Numbered from the stretch's first letter, positions 47,213 through 55,126 are shown. The stretch: 64,000 nucleotides of DNA from Afipia sp. (GCA_017308595.1 JAFKER010000009.1:62001-126000); one strand, 5' to 3'. The notes: a model not told the origin generated them from the letters alone. Numbers and translations are program-made.

Positions 47213-47782
47213 CTACTTCGGCGCATTGGCGATCCCGATCAGTTCATCGAGAATCTCATCCTGCCGTGCTTTCGGCAACGGTTTGTCCGAAAGCGAGAAC
47301 CCGAGAAAGGCCCAATACAGAACCTGTGCGCGTGCCCGCGCCGTAGCGCGTGGACATCCCTGCGCTGCGAATTGATCCTCCATGTAGGACAACCGCCGCT
47401 TGTCGATGGCATGCACTGCTGCGAGAGCTGCCGGATCGACGATCGCCCAGCTTCGTACCGCAATCTCCAGCGGCAGTCTCCTGCCGAACGCGCGGCGCAG
47501 CAATTCGTCGATGGGGCTTTTGTTCTTCGGCAACTGTTCAAGGTTCGCGATGATCTGCTCGGTCGTGATCTCTCGCCAGTGTATGAGCAGTGCTGTGCGG
47601 AACGCGGCGACGTCGGCGAAATGCCAATAGAAACTGCCGCGCGACACGCCCATGGCCTTGGCCAGCGGCTCGGCCTTGAGCGCAGTGAACCCGCTTTCGG
47701 TCAGGGTTTTCAGGCCCTGATCGAGCCAGTCTGTGGCGGAAAACTGATCGGCTCTCGGGCGGCGCTTGGACGGCGTTCTCAT
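47213..47782 (-). CDS. TetR family transcriptional repressor
   Basis: A 189-residue regulator. The N-terminal HTH is ATDWLDQGLKTLTESGFTALKAEPLAKAMGVSRGSFYWHFADVAAFR, with recognition helix VSRGSFYWHF. The C-terminal ligand domain is all helical and does not reveal its ligand. Upstream ATG at 47794 lies inside an operator; ATG 47782 with GGTGA spacing is preferred. It is divergent from a small membrane protein gene, and two perfect inverted copies of a 16-base operator lie between them, so it very likely represses both itself and that gene. Confidence 0.9.
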   Translation of the reverse strand: MRTPSKRRPRADQFSATDWLDQGLKTLTESGFTALKAEPLAKAMGVSRGSFYWHFADVAAFRTALLIHWREITTEQIIANLEQLPKNKSPIDELLRRAFGRRLPLEIAVRSWAIVDPAALAAVHAIDKRRLSYMEDQFAAQGCPRATARARAQVLYWAFLGFSLSDKPLPKARQDEILDELIGIANAPK

Positions 47783-47790
47783 CGATTTCA

Positions 47791-47806
47791 CCATACATAA
47801 CTGTAT
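47791..47806. promoter_or_regulatory. TetR operator copy A
   Basis: CCATACATAACTGTAT includes ATACA-TAAC-TGTAT, itself a five-base palindrome. It ends where the TTGACA -35 of the divergent gene begins and lies just upstream of the TetR start, so it can block TetR's own transcription. Confidence 0.8.
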
Positions 47807-47833
47807 TGACAAGCGCCAGCGCCGAGATACTCT
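47806..47833 (+). promoter_or_regulatory. Sigma-70-like promoter of the small membrane protein gene
   Basis: TTGACA (47806-47811, consensus) and TACTCT (47828-47833) are separated by 16 bases. The predicted start near 47840 falls inside operator copy B, and the ATG is at 47869 with an AAGGGAG ribosome site. Confidence 0.6.
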
Positions 47834-47837
47834 CACC

Positions 47838-47853
47838 ATACAGTTATGTATGG
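47838..47853. promoter_or_regulatory. TetR operator copy B
   Basis: ATACAGTTATGTATGG is the exact reverse complement of copy A (47791-47806), 47 bases centre to centre. It covers the predicted transcription start of the rightward gene. Confidence 0.8.
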
Positions 47854-47868
47854 CTAAGGGAGCGGGCG

Positions 47869-48231
47869 ATGCGCGATCTGTTGCTGCAAGCCGCGGGTGT
47901 TCTCGCGATCATTGTGGCGCTGATTCACGGCACGCTGGGCGAAACGAGAATTTTCGCTCAAACCGACCGCAGGATCACCATCGAGCCTCCGCAACTACGA
48001 ACGCTGCTGCGTCTTGTCTGGCAGACCGGCACCGTGGCGTGGATCGGCGGAGGTGTTCTGCTGTTCACCGCGCCTCTGATGGCGTCGGATGTCGCGCGCC
48101 ACTGGATCATTGTCACGATGGCTGTGGTGTTTGCCTTCGCGGCGATGGCAAATGCATGGGCCAAGCGTGGCCGGCATTTCGGCTGGATGTTGCTGAGCGC
48201 CGTGGTGGTGATGGCGATCGCGGGTTACTGA
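47869..48231 (+). CDS. Small four-helix membrane protein under TetR control
   Basis: A 120-residue hydrophobic protein with segments near 5-23, 47-68, 75-93 and 103-119, and short soluble loops (TRIFAQTDRRITIEP). I do not recognise a family. A ribosome site AAGGGAG precedes ATG 47869. The gene is controlled from a promoter flanked by two TetR operators, so it is probably an inducible efflux or membrane-stress component, although no transporter motif supports a specific claim. It ends 8 bases before the convergent LON-domain gene. Confidence 0.8.
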   Translation: MRDLLLQAAGVLAIIVALIHGTLGETRIFAQTDRRITIEPPQLRTLLRLVWQTGTVAWIGGGVLLFTAPLMASDVARHWIIVTMAVVFAFAAMANAWAKRGRHFGWMLLSAVVVMAIAGY

Positions 48232-48239
48232 TCCCGCAT

Positions 48240-48914
48240 TTACTGCAACGGCGGATCGCCGGACGTCTGCTTCTTGGCGAGATCCATCTCTGTCACAGCG
48301 ATCAGGATTTCGGCGCGGGTCTTGAGGTCCGGCGCTTCAAGCAACGCCTGCTTCTCCGCCGGACCGTAAGGCGACATCATCGCGAGTGCATTAACCAGCG
48401 CTTCGTTGGGGGCGCTTTCAATACCCTCCCAGTCGACCTTGAGCTGGTTGGCCTTCAGAAATTGCGTCAGCGCTTCCAGCAAGGCCTTGCGGTCGACCTC
48501 CTCCTCGCCCTTGCGGGCGACGAAATCGTCAGGGAATGCGCTGAAGTCCACGCCGCACTGACGGTAGGGCGTCAGCACGGTTTTTTCCTCGAGTACCCTG
48601 AAGCGTGCAACGCCGGTCAGTTCGAGAATGTAGCGGCCGTCGCCGGATTCGGCGAGTTGCGTGATGCGGCCGACGCAGCCGACCTTGAATAAAGCCGGCC
48701 GTTCTTCGCTTTGGGAGTGGGTCACGTCGGGCTGAATCATGCCGATCAGGCGGTGACCGTCGCGAAAAGCATCGTCGACCATCTGAAGATAGCGCGGCTC
48801 GAAGATGTTGAGCGGCATCTGTCCGCGCGGCAGCAGCAATGCTCCCGGCAATGGAAACACCGGAATGACCTTCGGCAGATCGGCGGGGCCACGATATTCA
48901 GCATTGATCGGCAT
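48240..48914 (-). CDS. LON N-terminal-domain protein (no ATPase or protease)
   Basis: A 224-residue protein of only the LON substrate-binding domain: VIPVFPLPGALLLPRGQMPLNIFEPRYLQMVDDAF, then GCVGRITQLAESGDGRYILELTGVARFRV. There is no Walker motif or Ser-Lys dyad. These short LON-type proteins are common, and I recall them next to a thioredoxin/TPR gene in alphaproteobacteria, as here (upstream by 40 bases). They may assist quality control, but the partner is unknown. Confidence 0.9.
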   Translation of the reverse strand: MPINAEYRGPADLPKVIPVFPLPGALLLPRGQMPLNIFEPRYLQMVDDAFRDGHRLIGMIQPDVTHSQSEERPALFKVGCVGRITQLAESGDGRYILELTGVARFRVLEEKTVLTPYRQCGVDFSAFPDDFVARKGEEEVDRKALLEALTQFLKANQLKVDWEGIESAPNEALVNALAMMSPYGPAEKQALLEAPDLKTRAEILIAVTEMDLAKKQTSGDPPLQ

Positions 48915-48954
48915 CCGCGTCCCTCACTCAGGCGCGAGAAGCCCCATAAGGGCT

Positions 48955-49875
48955 TCAGGAGAAAAGGATCGTCGACAGGCGCTTGCGGGCGTCCACGGTC
49001 GCATCGTCATCCGGACCCCAGGCCTCGAAGAACTGAACAAGCTTCCTGCGCGCGCCGTCGTCGTCCCATTTGCGATCGCGCCTGACGATGTCCAGCAGGT
49101 GACTGGCCGCTTCGGCGCGCTTGCCGCCGGCATTGAGCGCGACAGCGAGATCGAACCGCGACTGATGATCCATCGGATTTGCGGCGACTTTCTGCTCGAG
49201 TTCAGCCACCGGACCAACATCTTTCGCCTGCTCGGCGAGATCGAGCATGGTCTGCACGGCGGCAATCGCAGCGTCGTTGCGCTTGGACTCCGGAACCATC
49301 GCCAATGTCTGCTTGGCCTGTTCAAGAGCGCCCGCCGTGACATAGCAGCGGGCCAGCCCGGCAAGAGCCGTGAGGTTGGTGGCATCGACCGAAAGCACTT
49401 CGGCATAGATCGAGGCAGCGGTGGCGGGATCGCCCGCCGCCATGGCGGCTTCGGCCTCTTTCAGAACCTCGGCGATATCGCCTTCCGGCGAGGGCATACC
49501 CTTGGTCAGCTTGTCGATGAAAGCGGTGACCTGGCTTTCGGGGACCGCACCCATGAAACCGTCGGCTGGCTGGCCGTTGACGAAGGCGATCACGGCGGGA
49601 ATCGACTGAATCCCCATCTGTCCCGGAATGGCGGGATGCTCGTCGATGTTCATTTTGACCAGCTTGACCTTGCCTTTCGCAGCGCGAACGGCCTTCTCGA
49701 TCACCGGCGTCAGCTGTTTGCACGGGCCGCACCAGGGCGCCCAGAAGTCGATCAGCACAGGCTGGCGCTTCGATTCCTCGATGACGTCCTTCACAAAGGT
49801 CTGGGTCGTGGTGTCCTTGATCAGGTCCGGCGGCAATCCCGCCCCAGCCCCTGTGCCTTGGTCGATAATGGTCAC
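48955..49875 (-). CDS. Thioredoxin-TPR co-chaperone-like protein (YbbN/CnoX type)
   Basis: A 306-residue protein. The thioredoxin domain (about 1-115) has intact CGPC at 49-52 in PVLIDFWAPWCGPCKQLTPVI, and cis-Pro IPAVIAF. The C-terminal ~180 residues are TPR-like helical repeats (AEAAMAAGDPATAASIYAEVL). The layout matches E. coli YbbN/CnoX, which there has SXXC, but here the motif is the redox-active CGPC, so it may be both holdase and reductant. GTG 49875 with GAGGATC upstream is preferred over ATG 49896, which lacks a ribosome site. It lies upstream of the LON-domain gene. Confidence 0.88.
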   Translation of the reverse strand: MTIIDQGTGAGAGLPPDLIKDTTTQTFVKDVIEESKRQPVLIDFWAPWCGPCKQLTPVIEKAVRAAKGKVKLVKMNIDEHPAIPGQMGIQSIPAVIAFVNGQPADGFMGAVPESQVTAFIDKLTKGMPSPEGDIAEVLKEAEAAMAAGDPATAASIYAEVLSVDATNLTALAGLARCYVTAGALEQAKQTLAMVPESKRNDAAIAAVQTMLDLAEQAKDVGPVAELEQKVAANPMDHQSRFDLAVALNAGGKRAEAASHLLDIVRRDRKWDDDGARRKLVQFFEAWGPDDDATVDARKRLSTILFS

Positions 49876-50253
49876 GTTGATCCTCGCCTGCCGCATGTTC
49901 TGGAAAGAGTTGAGCCGCTTCTAGCATGCCTCCGGCCGTTTCCGGCAGCTTCGATCCGCCGCATGGCAACTGGCCGATATGCAAGAACACGCAATTTTCC
50001 GCGTCACGATGGCTCACCATCGGGCCGGAAAGCGCGCAAAGCCACAGATGGAGGCCTTTTGGCCGATTTTCAATCGGGCCAGACGCGCCCCGGGGCAGCG
50101 CAATGGGGCAAACGCCAGCGAAACCATCGATTTGGGCCAAAATTTCCGGAACCGGGATTGCAGATTAAAGGATTCGACCTGTTGCATTGCATGGCGGCAT
50201 TTGGCATAGGATGGCCGGGCGGCGCGCTTCGCGCCCGCCTATTATTCTGCGAT
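49876..50253. other. 378-base region between thioredoxin-TPR gene and tRNA-Gly
   Basis: No protein gene is convincing. The right end must hold the tRNA-Gly promoter, and a GGCGCG/CGCGCC hairpin lies just before the tRNA (about 50220-50236). The left end holds the leader of the thioredoxin-TPR gene. Confidence 0.45.
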
Positions 50254-50328
<75 letters not shown>

Positions 50329-50385
50329 GAAATTCTCGAATGAGAATCTTGGCCGGTAGTTACGACAAGATCGTTGCTGTCGAAT

Positions 50386-50412
50386 GACAAGCCGCCGCGA
50401 GGCGGCTTTGTC
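50386..50412 (+). terminator. Terminator downstream of tRNA-Gly
   Basis: GACAAGCCGCC / GGCGGCTTTGTC form an 8-11-bp stem around GCGA with a T-rich 3' end, 58 bases after the tRNA. Confidence 0.6.
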
Positions 50413-50481
50413 GTATCGAGGCCGCATCGTGCGCCATTGAGAAAAGCCGATCGCTCCCATCCACTCCGCAGCGGGATCAGC

Positions 50482-50509
50482 AAAAAGGCCGGGTTTTGAC
50501 CCGGCCTTT
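50482..50509 (-). terminator. Terminator of the ketopantoate-reductase-like gene
   Basis: AAAGGCCGGGT (50484-50494) and ACCCGGCCTTT (50499-50509) form an 11-bp perfect stem with loop TTTG, and a T-run follows on the minus strand. It lies 21 bases after the panE-like stop codon. Confidence 0.8.
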
Positions 50510-50529
50510 GTTGCGCTGGATAGGCGGGA

Positions 50530-51459
50530 TCAAGCCCGCTGCGATTCGTAAGCTTTCAGATGCGTATAGACGATACGCAGCAGTGGCACGTTGAGCGCAC
50601 CCTTCTTGTTGGTCTCGGCGCGATGGATCAGGTCGCCGATGATCTGGTCGGCCTCGATCCGGGCATTGCCGCGGATGTCGCGCAGCATCGACGCGGTGAG
50701 CGGCGAACCCGGCGCAAACAGCAGGCCTTCAGTGCGGGTGAGAAACTCGGCGCGCGGTGCATGACCGGCGGCTTCGGCCACCGAAGCGATCTCTGCGCGA
50801 AGCGCACGGATGAAATCTGCGCCGCCCGGTGCGCCGGTGATATGTCCGGCGGCCGCGCGCATCAGTGAGGTTGCGCCAGCCAGCGTCGCGAGGAACACCC
50901 ACTTCTCATACATTTCCTGCATGATGACATCGCTGGCACGGGCTTCGAACATTGCGCCCTGCAATGCCGCTTCGATTCGCCTGGCGCGATCGCCCTTCGG
51001 CGTACCGCGCTCGCCGAACGACATCGACTGCATCGGGGCCAGATGATGAATCACGCCCTCGGCATCGAGCATGGACGCGACCTGGCATTGGCCGCCCATG
51101 ACGCGATCGATGCCGAATTTCGCATCGAGCACGTCGAGATGTTTCATGCCGTTGAGGAAAGGAATAATCGCTGTGTCCGGGCCGACCGCGGCTGCGAACG
51201 ATGCAATCGCGTCCTCGAGATCGTAGGCCTTGCAGCTCAGGATAATGACATCGAACGGCGCGGTGATCTTGTCCGCCACGATGGTCGGTGGATTTTTGAG
51301 CGTCACATCGCCGGCCGGACTTTTAATGACGAGACCATTTTTCGCCAGCAGTTCGGCGCGCTTCGGGCGCACCAGAAACGTCACGTCGCGGCCTGCCTGC
51401 AGCAACCTGCCGCCGAAATATCCACCGGTTGCACCAGCGCCGATCACCAGAATCCGCAT
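50530..51459 (-). CDS. 2-dehydropantoate 2-reductase-like protein
   Basis: A 309-residue PanE-family (ApbA) oxidoreductase with NADP motif ILVIGAGATGGYFGGRL, the KAYDLEDAI segment, catalytic Lys in YEKWVFLATLAGATSLMRAA, and NARIEADQIIGDLIHRAE at the C-terminus. PanE makes pantoate for CoA; because many paralogues in rhizobia have other substrates, the symbol is left blank. It is a single gene with its own terminator, 147 bases from the SDR gene. Confidence 0.85.
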   Translation of the reverse strand: MRILVIGAGATGGYFGGRLLQAGRDVTFLVRPKRAELLAKNGLVIKSPAGDVTLKNPPTIVADKITAPFDVIILSCKAYDLEDAIASFAAAVGPDTAIIPFLNGMKHLDVLDAKFGIDRVMGGQCQVASMLDAEGVIHHLAPMQSMSFGERGTPKGDRARRIEAALQGAMFEARASDVIMQEMYEKWVFLATLAGATSLMRAAAGHITGAPGGADFIRALRAEIASVAEAAGHAPRAEFLTRTEGLLFAPGSPLTASMLRDIRGNARIEADQIIGDLIHRAETNKKGALNVPLLRIVYTHLKAYESQRA

Positions 51460-51556
51460 GTCAAATCCACTTCTTGCTGAGTGTTAGGCGTGATCCGGAA
51501 ACCTGTATGTCAGGATCGGCCTGATTGGGAAGGGACGATCCTTGCTCGAATAACAA

Positions 51557-51585
51557 CGCCTGCGCAAGCGGGGCTCGCGCAGGCG
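51557..51585 (-). terminator. Hairpin after the SDR gene
   Basis: CGCCTGCGC (51557-51565) and GCGCAGGCG (51577-51585) form a 9-bp stem. On the minus strand it is followed by TTGTTATTC, a moderate terminator tail. Confidence 0.5.
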
Positions 51586-51606
51586 TGATGCTCGGCAGCT
51601 ATGCGC

Positions 51607-52344
51607 CTACCACTTCTCACCGAAGGGCCGGATTTCCAGCTCGAAAGTCCAGGCGCTGCGCGGTTGCTGGTAGAGCAGCCAGTAGGATTCGGCGACCGAT
51701 GACGGCGGCATCAGGAGGTCCGGATTGTCCAGCGCGTCCGGACCGTTCGCTTCGATGCGGCGCTGGCGCACCCATTCGGTATCGACGCCAGAGTCGATGA
51801 TCAGATGTGCGACATGAATGTTCTTCGGTCCGAGTTCGCGGGCGGTCGCCTGCGCAACGGCACGCAGGCCGAACTTGGCACTGGCGAAGGCCGCATAACC
51901 GGAGCCGCCGCGCAGGCTCGCAGTCGCGCCGGTGAAGAAGATATTGCCTTTGCCGCGCGGGAGCATCACACGCGCCGCTTCACGCCCGGCAAGGAAGCCG
52001 GAGTAACAGGCCATTTCCCAAACCTTGCGAAAGACACGCTCCGTGGTGTCGAGGATCGGGAAGTTGACGTTGGCGCCGATGTTGAAGATGCAAACTTCCA
52101 GCGGAGCGTGTTTGTCGGCGTCGGTGATGAAGGAAACGATTTCGTCTTCCTTGCGGGCATCGAGCGAGCGCGCGTGAATCTCGCCGCCCGCCGCTTCGAT
52201 GTCCTTCACCAGCGGCGCAAGCTTCTCGCCGTTGCGGCGACCGGCGAAGACCGTGAATCCCTCGGAAGCGAATTTCTTGGCGATCTCGCCGCCGATGTAG
52301 TCGCCGGCGCCGATAACGGCCACGGTCGCGTTTCGTTTGGCCAA
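51607..52344 (-). CDS. SDR-family oxidoreductase with Phe in place of catalytic Tyr
   Basis: A 245-residue short-chain dehydrogenase-like protein. The cofactor loop is VAVIGAGDYIGGEIAKKF rather than the classical TGxxxGxG. The usual S-Y-K triad is altered: Lys157 is in AFASAKFGL, but the residue four before it is Phe153, with the nearest Tyr at 150. Ser143 (TASLRG) is kept. TTG at 52344 follows AGGAGG by five bases, so I prefer it; the frame is open to GTG 52374, and that start lies upstream of the ribosome site. It follows an ABC binding-protein gene by 71 bases, likely one unit. Confidence 0.85.
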   Translation of the reverse strand: MAKRNATVAVIGAGDYIGGEIAKKFASEGFTVFAGRRNGEKLAPLVKDIEAAGGEIHARSLDARKEDEIVSFITDADKHAPLEVCIFNIGANVNFPILDTTERVFRKVWEMACYSGFLAGREAARVMLPRGKGNIFFTGATASLRGGSGYAAFASAKFGLRAVAQATARELGPKNIHVAHLIIDSGVDTEWVRQRRIEANGPDALDNPDLLMPPSSVAESYWLLYQQPRSAWTFELEIRPFGEKW

Positions 52345-52415
52345 GAGTGCCTCCTGTTCGGGCGGTTGACGCACGGCGGAGATGTTTCCGCCGTGCAGGG
52401 TTCAAGTCAATTTGA

Positions 52416-53627
52416 TTACTTCGCGTCGTCGTCGATCAATCCGCCGACGAGATCCCAGGCCTTGCCGTTCCAGCGCTGCAGGTTGAGCTGGGTATACATC
52501 TTGTTGTTGGTGGCGCTGGTATTCACGACTATTCCCGGCAAGGACATCGGCAGCGCCAGGCCTTTGATGTTGCGGGTCTGCTTGAGAATGTTCTCGCGCG
52601 AAAGATCGTTGTCGCATTGCTTGAGCAGGGTTTCCAGGATCACGCCCTGATGCAGGCCGGTGAAGTAGTTGCTGTCGGCGAGGTCGGCGCCCGGCATGTT
52701 CTTTTCCATGAAGGCGCGATACAGCTTCACGCCCGCATCATTGGCCCATTTCGGATCGTCCGGGTCTTTGCGGTAGGTGGCGGTCATCACGCCCGTCGAA
52801 ATGTCGAGACCCGCAGGCGCCAGAACGGCTGCGATCGAGCTCGAGATCAGATTGGTGATGAACAGCGGCTTCCAGCCGGATTCATGCGTCTTGCGGATCG
52901 CCTGGGCCGCGAATTTCGGCGTGCCGGCGAACAGCATCACAGTGGCGCCGGAGCTTTTCAGCGAGACGATCTGCGAATCAATGGTGGGCTGGCTGACTTC
53001 GTAGCTCGACGCCACGACCTTGCTGTCAAAAGCTTCCTTCAGCTCCGCCTTGAAGCCGTTGATGAAGTCCTTACCCAGATCATCATTCTGATAAAGGATC
53101 GCGATCTTGGCGTCGGGCATTTCCCTGGCGAGATAGCGCGCATAAGCGCGGGATTCAGTATCGTAGCTCGGCAGACCGGTGGTGATCATCGGGTATTCTT
53201 TGTAATCGGTGAAGCGCGTTGCACCGGTCACGATGAAGGCCTGCGGAATCTTTTTCGCAGCAAGATACTTTGCGATAGCCAGATTGCTGGGTGTGCCGAG
53301 GGTCGAGAACATGAACGCGACTTCGTCGGATTCCACCAGTTTGCGGGTGTGTTCCACGGCCTTGGGCGGGCTGTAGCTATCGTCCATCGCGATCAGGTTG
53401 ATCTTGCGGCCATTGACGCCGCCCTGTTCGTTGATGACGTTGACATAGGCGATCAGCGATTTCCCGACCGCGCCGAGAGCCGAGGCGGGTCCGCTGAAGG
53501 GAAACACCGCTCCGACTTTGATCTCGGTTGCTGTCACGCCGGGCGCATCGGCCGCCATCGCCGAAAGCGGCAGTCCGGCTAGCAACAGTGCGGCCGTGGT
53601 GGCCTTGAGGACGGATCGTCTCAGCAT
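52416..53627 (-). CDS. Branched-chain amino acid-type ABC substrate-binding protein
   Basis: A 403-residue periplasmic type I binding protein (LivJ-like, Peripla_BP_6). The signal peptide is LRRSVLKATTAALLLAGLPLSAMAA, followed by ATEIKVGAVFPFSGPASALGAVGKSLIAYVNVINEQGGVNGRKI and FSTLGTPSNLAIAKYLAAKKIP. The ligand could be an amino acid, aromatic acid or amide. No permease or ATPase gene is present in the window, so it is an orphan binding protein. ATG 53627 has an AAGGGAG ribosome site; the frame is open to 53696. Its promoter spacer is an exact palindrome. Confidence 0.92.
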   Translation of the reverse strand: MLRRSVLKATTAALLLAGLPLSAMAADAPGVTATEIKVGAVFPFSGPASALGAVGKSLIAYVNVINEQGGVNGRKINLIAMDDSYSPPKAVEHTRKLVESDEVAFMFSTLGTPSNLAIAKYLAAKKIPQAFIVTGATRFTDYKEYPMITTGLPSYDTESRAYARYLAREMPDAKIAILYQNDDLGKDFINGFKAELKEAFDSKVVASSYEVSQPTIDSQIVSLKSSGATVMLFAGTPKFAAQAIRKTHESGWKPLFITNLISSSIAAVLAPAGLDISTGVMTATYRKDPDDPKWANDAGVKLYRAFMEKNMPGADLADSNYFTGLHQGVILETLLKQCDNDLSRENILKQTRNIKGLALPMSLPGIVVNTSATNNKMYTQLNLQRWNGKAWDLVGGLIDDDAK

Positions 53628-53692
53628 TGGTCGTCTCCCTTGACGTGTTTTTGGGTCGCCGGATTGGCAGGCATCCTCGACCATGTCTTCGA

Positions 53693-53721
53693 CCAATAGA
53701 GTTCTAATATAGAACTGTCAA
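53693..53721 (-). promoter_or_regulatory. Promoter of the binding-protein gene, with operator in the spacer
   Basis: On the minus strand TTGACA (53716-53721) and TATTGG (53693-53698) are 17 bases apart. Inverted repeat AGTTCTA-ATA-TAGAACT (53700-53716) fills almost the whole spacer, so a bound regulator would block RNA polymerase. The adjacent divergent HxlR regulator is the obvious candidate. Confidence 0.65.
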
Positions 53722-53837
53722 TCCTAAGCGCCTTGGCTCGAAATTATCGCGATGCACAAAATAAAAGGTTCGCCTGGTCCCAAGTTGGCGGTATAGTGCA
53801 TACCAAATCAGAATTGATCGCGTCCGAGGCAGATGCG

Positions 53838-54353
53838 ATGGCGCGGAGAAGCGATATGAAGTGGGATCGCCTTGACGAAGAAGCCTGTTCGATGTCGCGC
53901 ACAGTCTCTGTCATTGGCGACCGCTGGACGCTTCTGATCCTGCGCGACTGTTTTCGCCGTATCCGGCGTTTCGATGAATTTCAGTCCCGTCTCGGCATCA
54001 CGCGGCACCTCTTGGCCGAACGCCTGCGCAAGCTGGTGCGACAGGGTGTGTTGCGCAAGGTCGCCTATCAGGAGCGGCCGAAGCGCTACGAATACATTCT
54101 GACTCAGAAGGGGCTCGAACTGCATCCGATCATGATGGCCATCGTCCACTGGGGCGACGTGCACATGTCGGATGAGCGGGGACGGCCGGTGCTTCATCAG
54201 CACAAGAATTGCGGCCACCATTTCGATCCGGTGATGACCTGTTCGGTTTGCCACGAGCCTCTCGCCGCCAAGGAAGTGCATGTGCACCCGGGACCGGGTG
54301 CCGACAGGTCGAAGACCCTGCTTCCATCGCTCGAACAGCAGACGATGGATTGA
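53838..54353 (+). CDS. HxlR-family regulator with Cys/His C-terminal tail
   Basis: A 171-residue winged-helix protein of the HxlR (MarR-like) family. The DNA-binding domain is CSMSRTVSVIGDRWTLLILRDCF, RRFDEFQSRLGITRHLLAERLRKLVRQGVLRK, and YILTQKGLELHPIMM. The tail has C125-x-H-H and C135-x2-C138 and could bind a metal. ATG 53838 with GAGG upstream is preferred over the longer frame from 53733. It is divergent from an orphan binding-protein gene and upstream of a GST gene. The operator at 53700-53716 lies between the two. Confidence 0.85.
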   Translation: MARRSDMKWDRLDEEACSMSRTVSVIGDRWTLLILRDCFRRIRRFDEFQSRLGITRHLLAERLRKLVRQGVLRKVAYQERPKRYEYILTQKGLELHPIMMAIVHWGDVHMSDERGRPVLHQHKNCGHHFDPVMTCSVCHEPLAAKEVHVHPGPGADRSKTLLPSLEQQTMD

Positions 54354-54459
54354 TTTCGGTCTGCAAGCGAACCGAGCACGGGAGTTGTTATCTCTCGACT
54401 TTCAACGGCATGGCTGTCACGACTGGGACGTCCCTCGGCGACGCACAGGAGCGGCCAAC

Positions 54460-55125
54460 ATGCTCACGGTTCATCATCTCAACAATTCCCGCTCGCAGCG
54501 CGTTCTCTGGCTGCTGGAAGAGCTCGGCGTGCCTTATGAGATCGTGCGCTACCAGCGCCTGCCCTCGATGCTGGCGCCGAAGGAACTGCGCGCCATCCAT
54601 CCGCTCGGCAAATCGCCCGTCATCACCGACAACGGCAGTACCATTGCGGAATCGGGTGCCATTGTTGAGTACATCGTCGAGACTTACGGCAACGGCCGCC
54701 TGATCCCGCCGCCGAAAACGCCGGAGCGGCTGCGCTACACCTATTGGCTGCACTACGCGGAAGGTTCGGCAATGCCGCTGCTGTTGCAGAAGCTGCTGTT
54801 TACGTTGGCGCCGAAGCGCGCACCCGCACTGATGCGGCCGCTGCTCATGCCGGTGTTCGGCAAGATGCTCAACACGCTGGTCAATCCGCAACTCAAGCAG
54901 CACATCGCCTTCTGGGAGGGGGAACTCACCAAGAGCGAGTGGTTCGCCGGCAACGATTTCACCGCCGCTGACATTCAGATGAGTTTCCCGCTGGAAGCGG
55001 CATCCGCCCGCGCCGGTCTCGATGCAAGTTACCCGAAAGCCTGGGCCTGGCTCGAGCGGATTCACGCTCGCCCTGCCTATCAGCGCGCGCTTGAAAAAGG
55101 CGGACCATATCAGGTCGGACGCTAG
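54460..55125 (+). CDS. Glutathione S-transferase family protein
   Basis: A 221-residue GST. The thioredoxin-like N-domain is MLTVHHLNNSRSQRVLWLLEELGVPYEIVRY, with catalytic-type Ser in NNSRSQR, and SPVITDNGSTIAESGAIVEYI for glutathione binding. The helical C-domain includes GNDFTAADIQMSFPLE. The subgroup resembles bacterial GSTs with a Ser-active site. ATG 54460 is chosen; the frame is open to 54280. It is 106 bases after the HxlR gene on the same strand and converges closely on the amidohydrolase gene (1-base gap). Confidence 0.9.
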   Translation: MLTVHHLNNSRSQRVLWLLEELGVPYEIVRYQRLPSMLAPKELRAIHPLGKSPVITDNGSTIAESGAIVEYIVETYGNGRLIPPPKTPERLRYTYWLHYAEGSAMPLLLQKLLFTLAPKRAPALMRPLLMPVFGKMLNTLVNPQLKQHIAFWEGELTKSEWFAGNDFTAADIQMSFPLEAASARAGLDASYPKAWAWLERIHARPAYQRALEKGGPYQVGR

Positions 55126-55126
55126 T

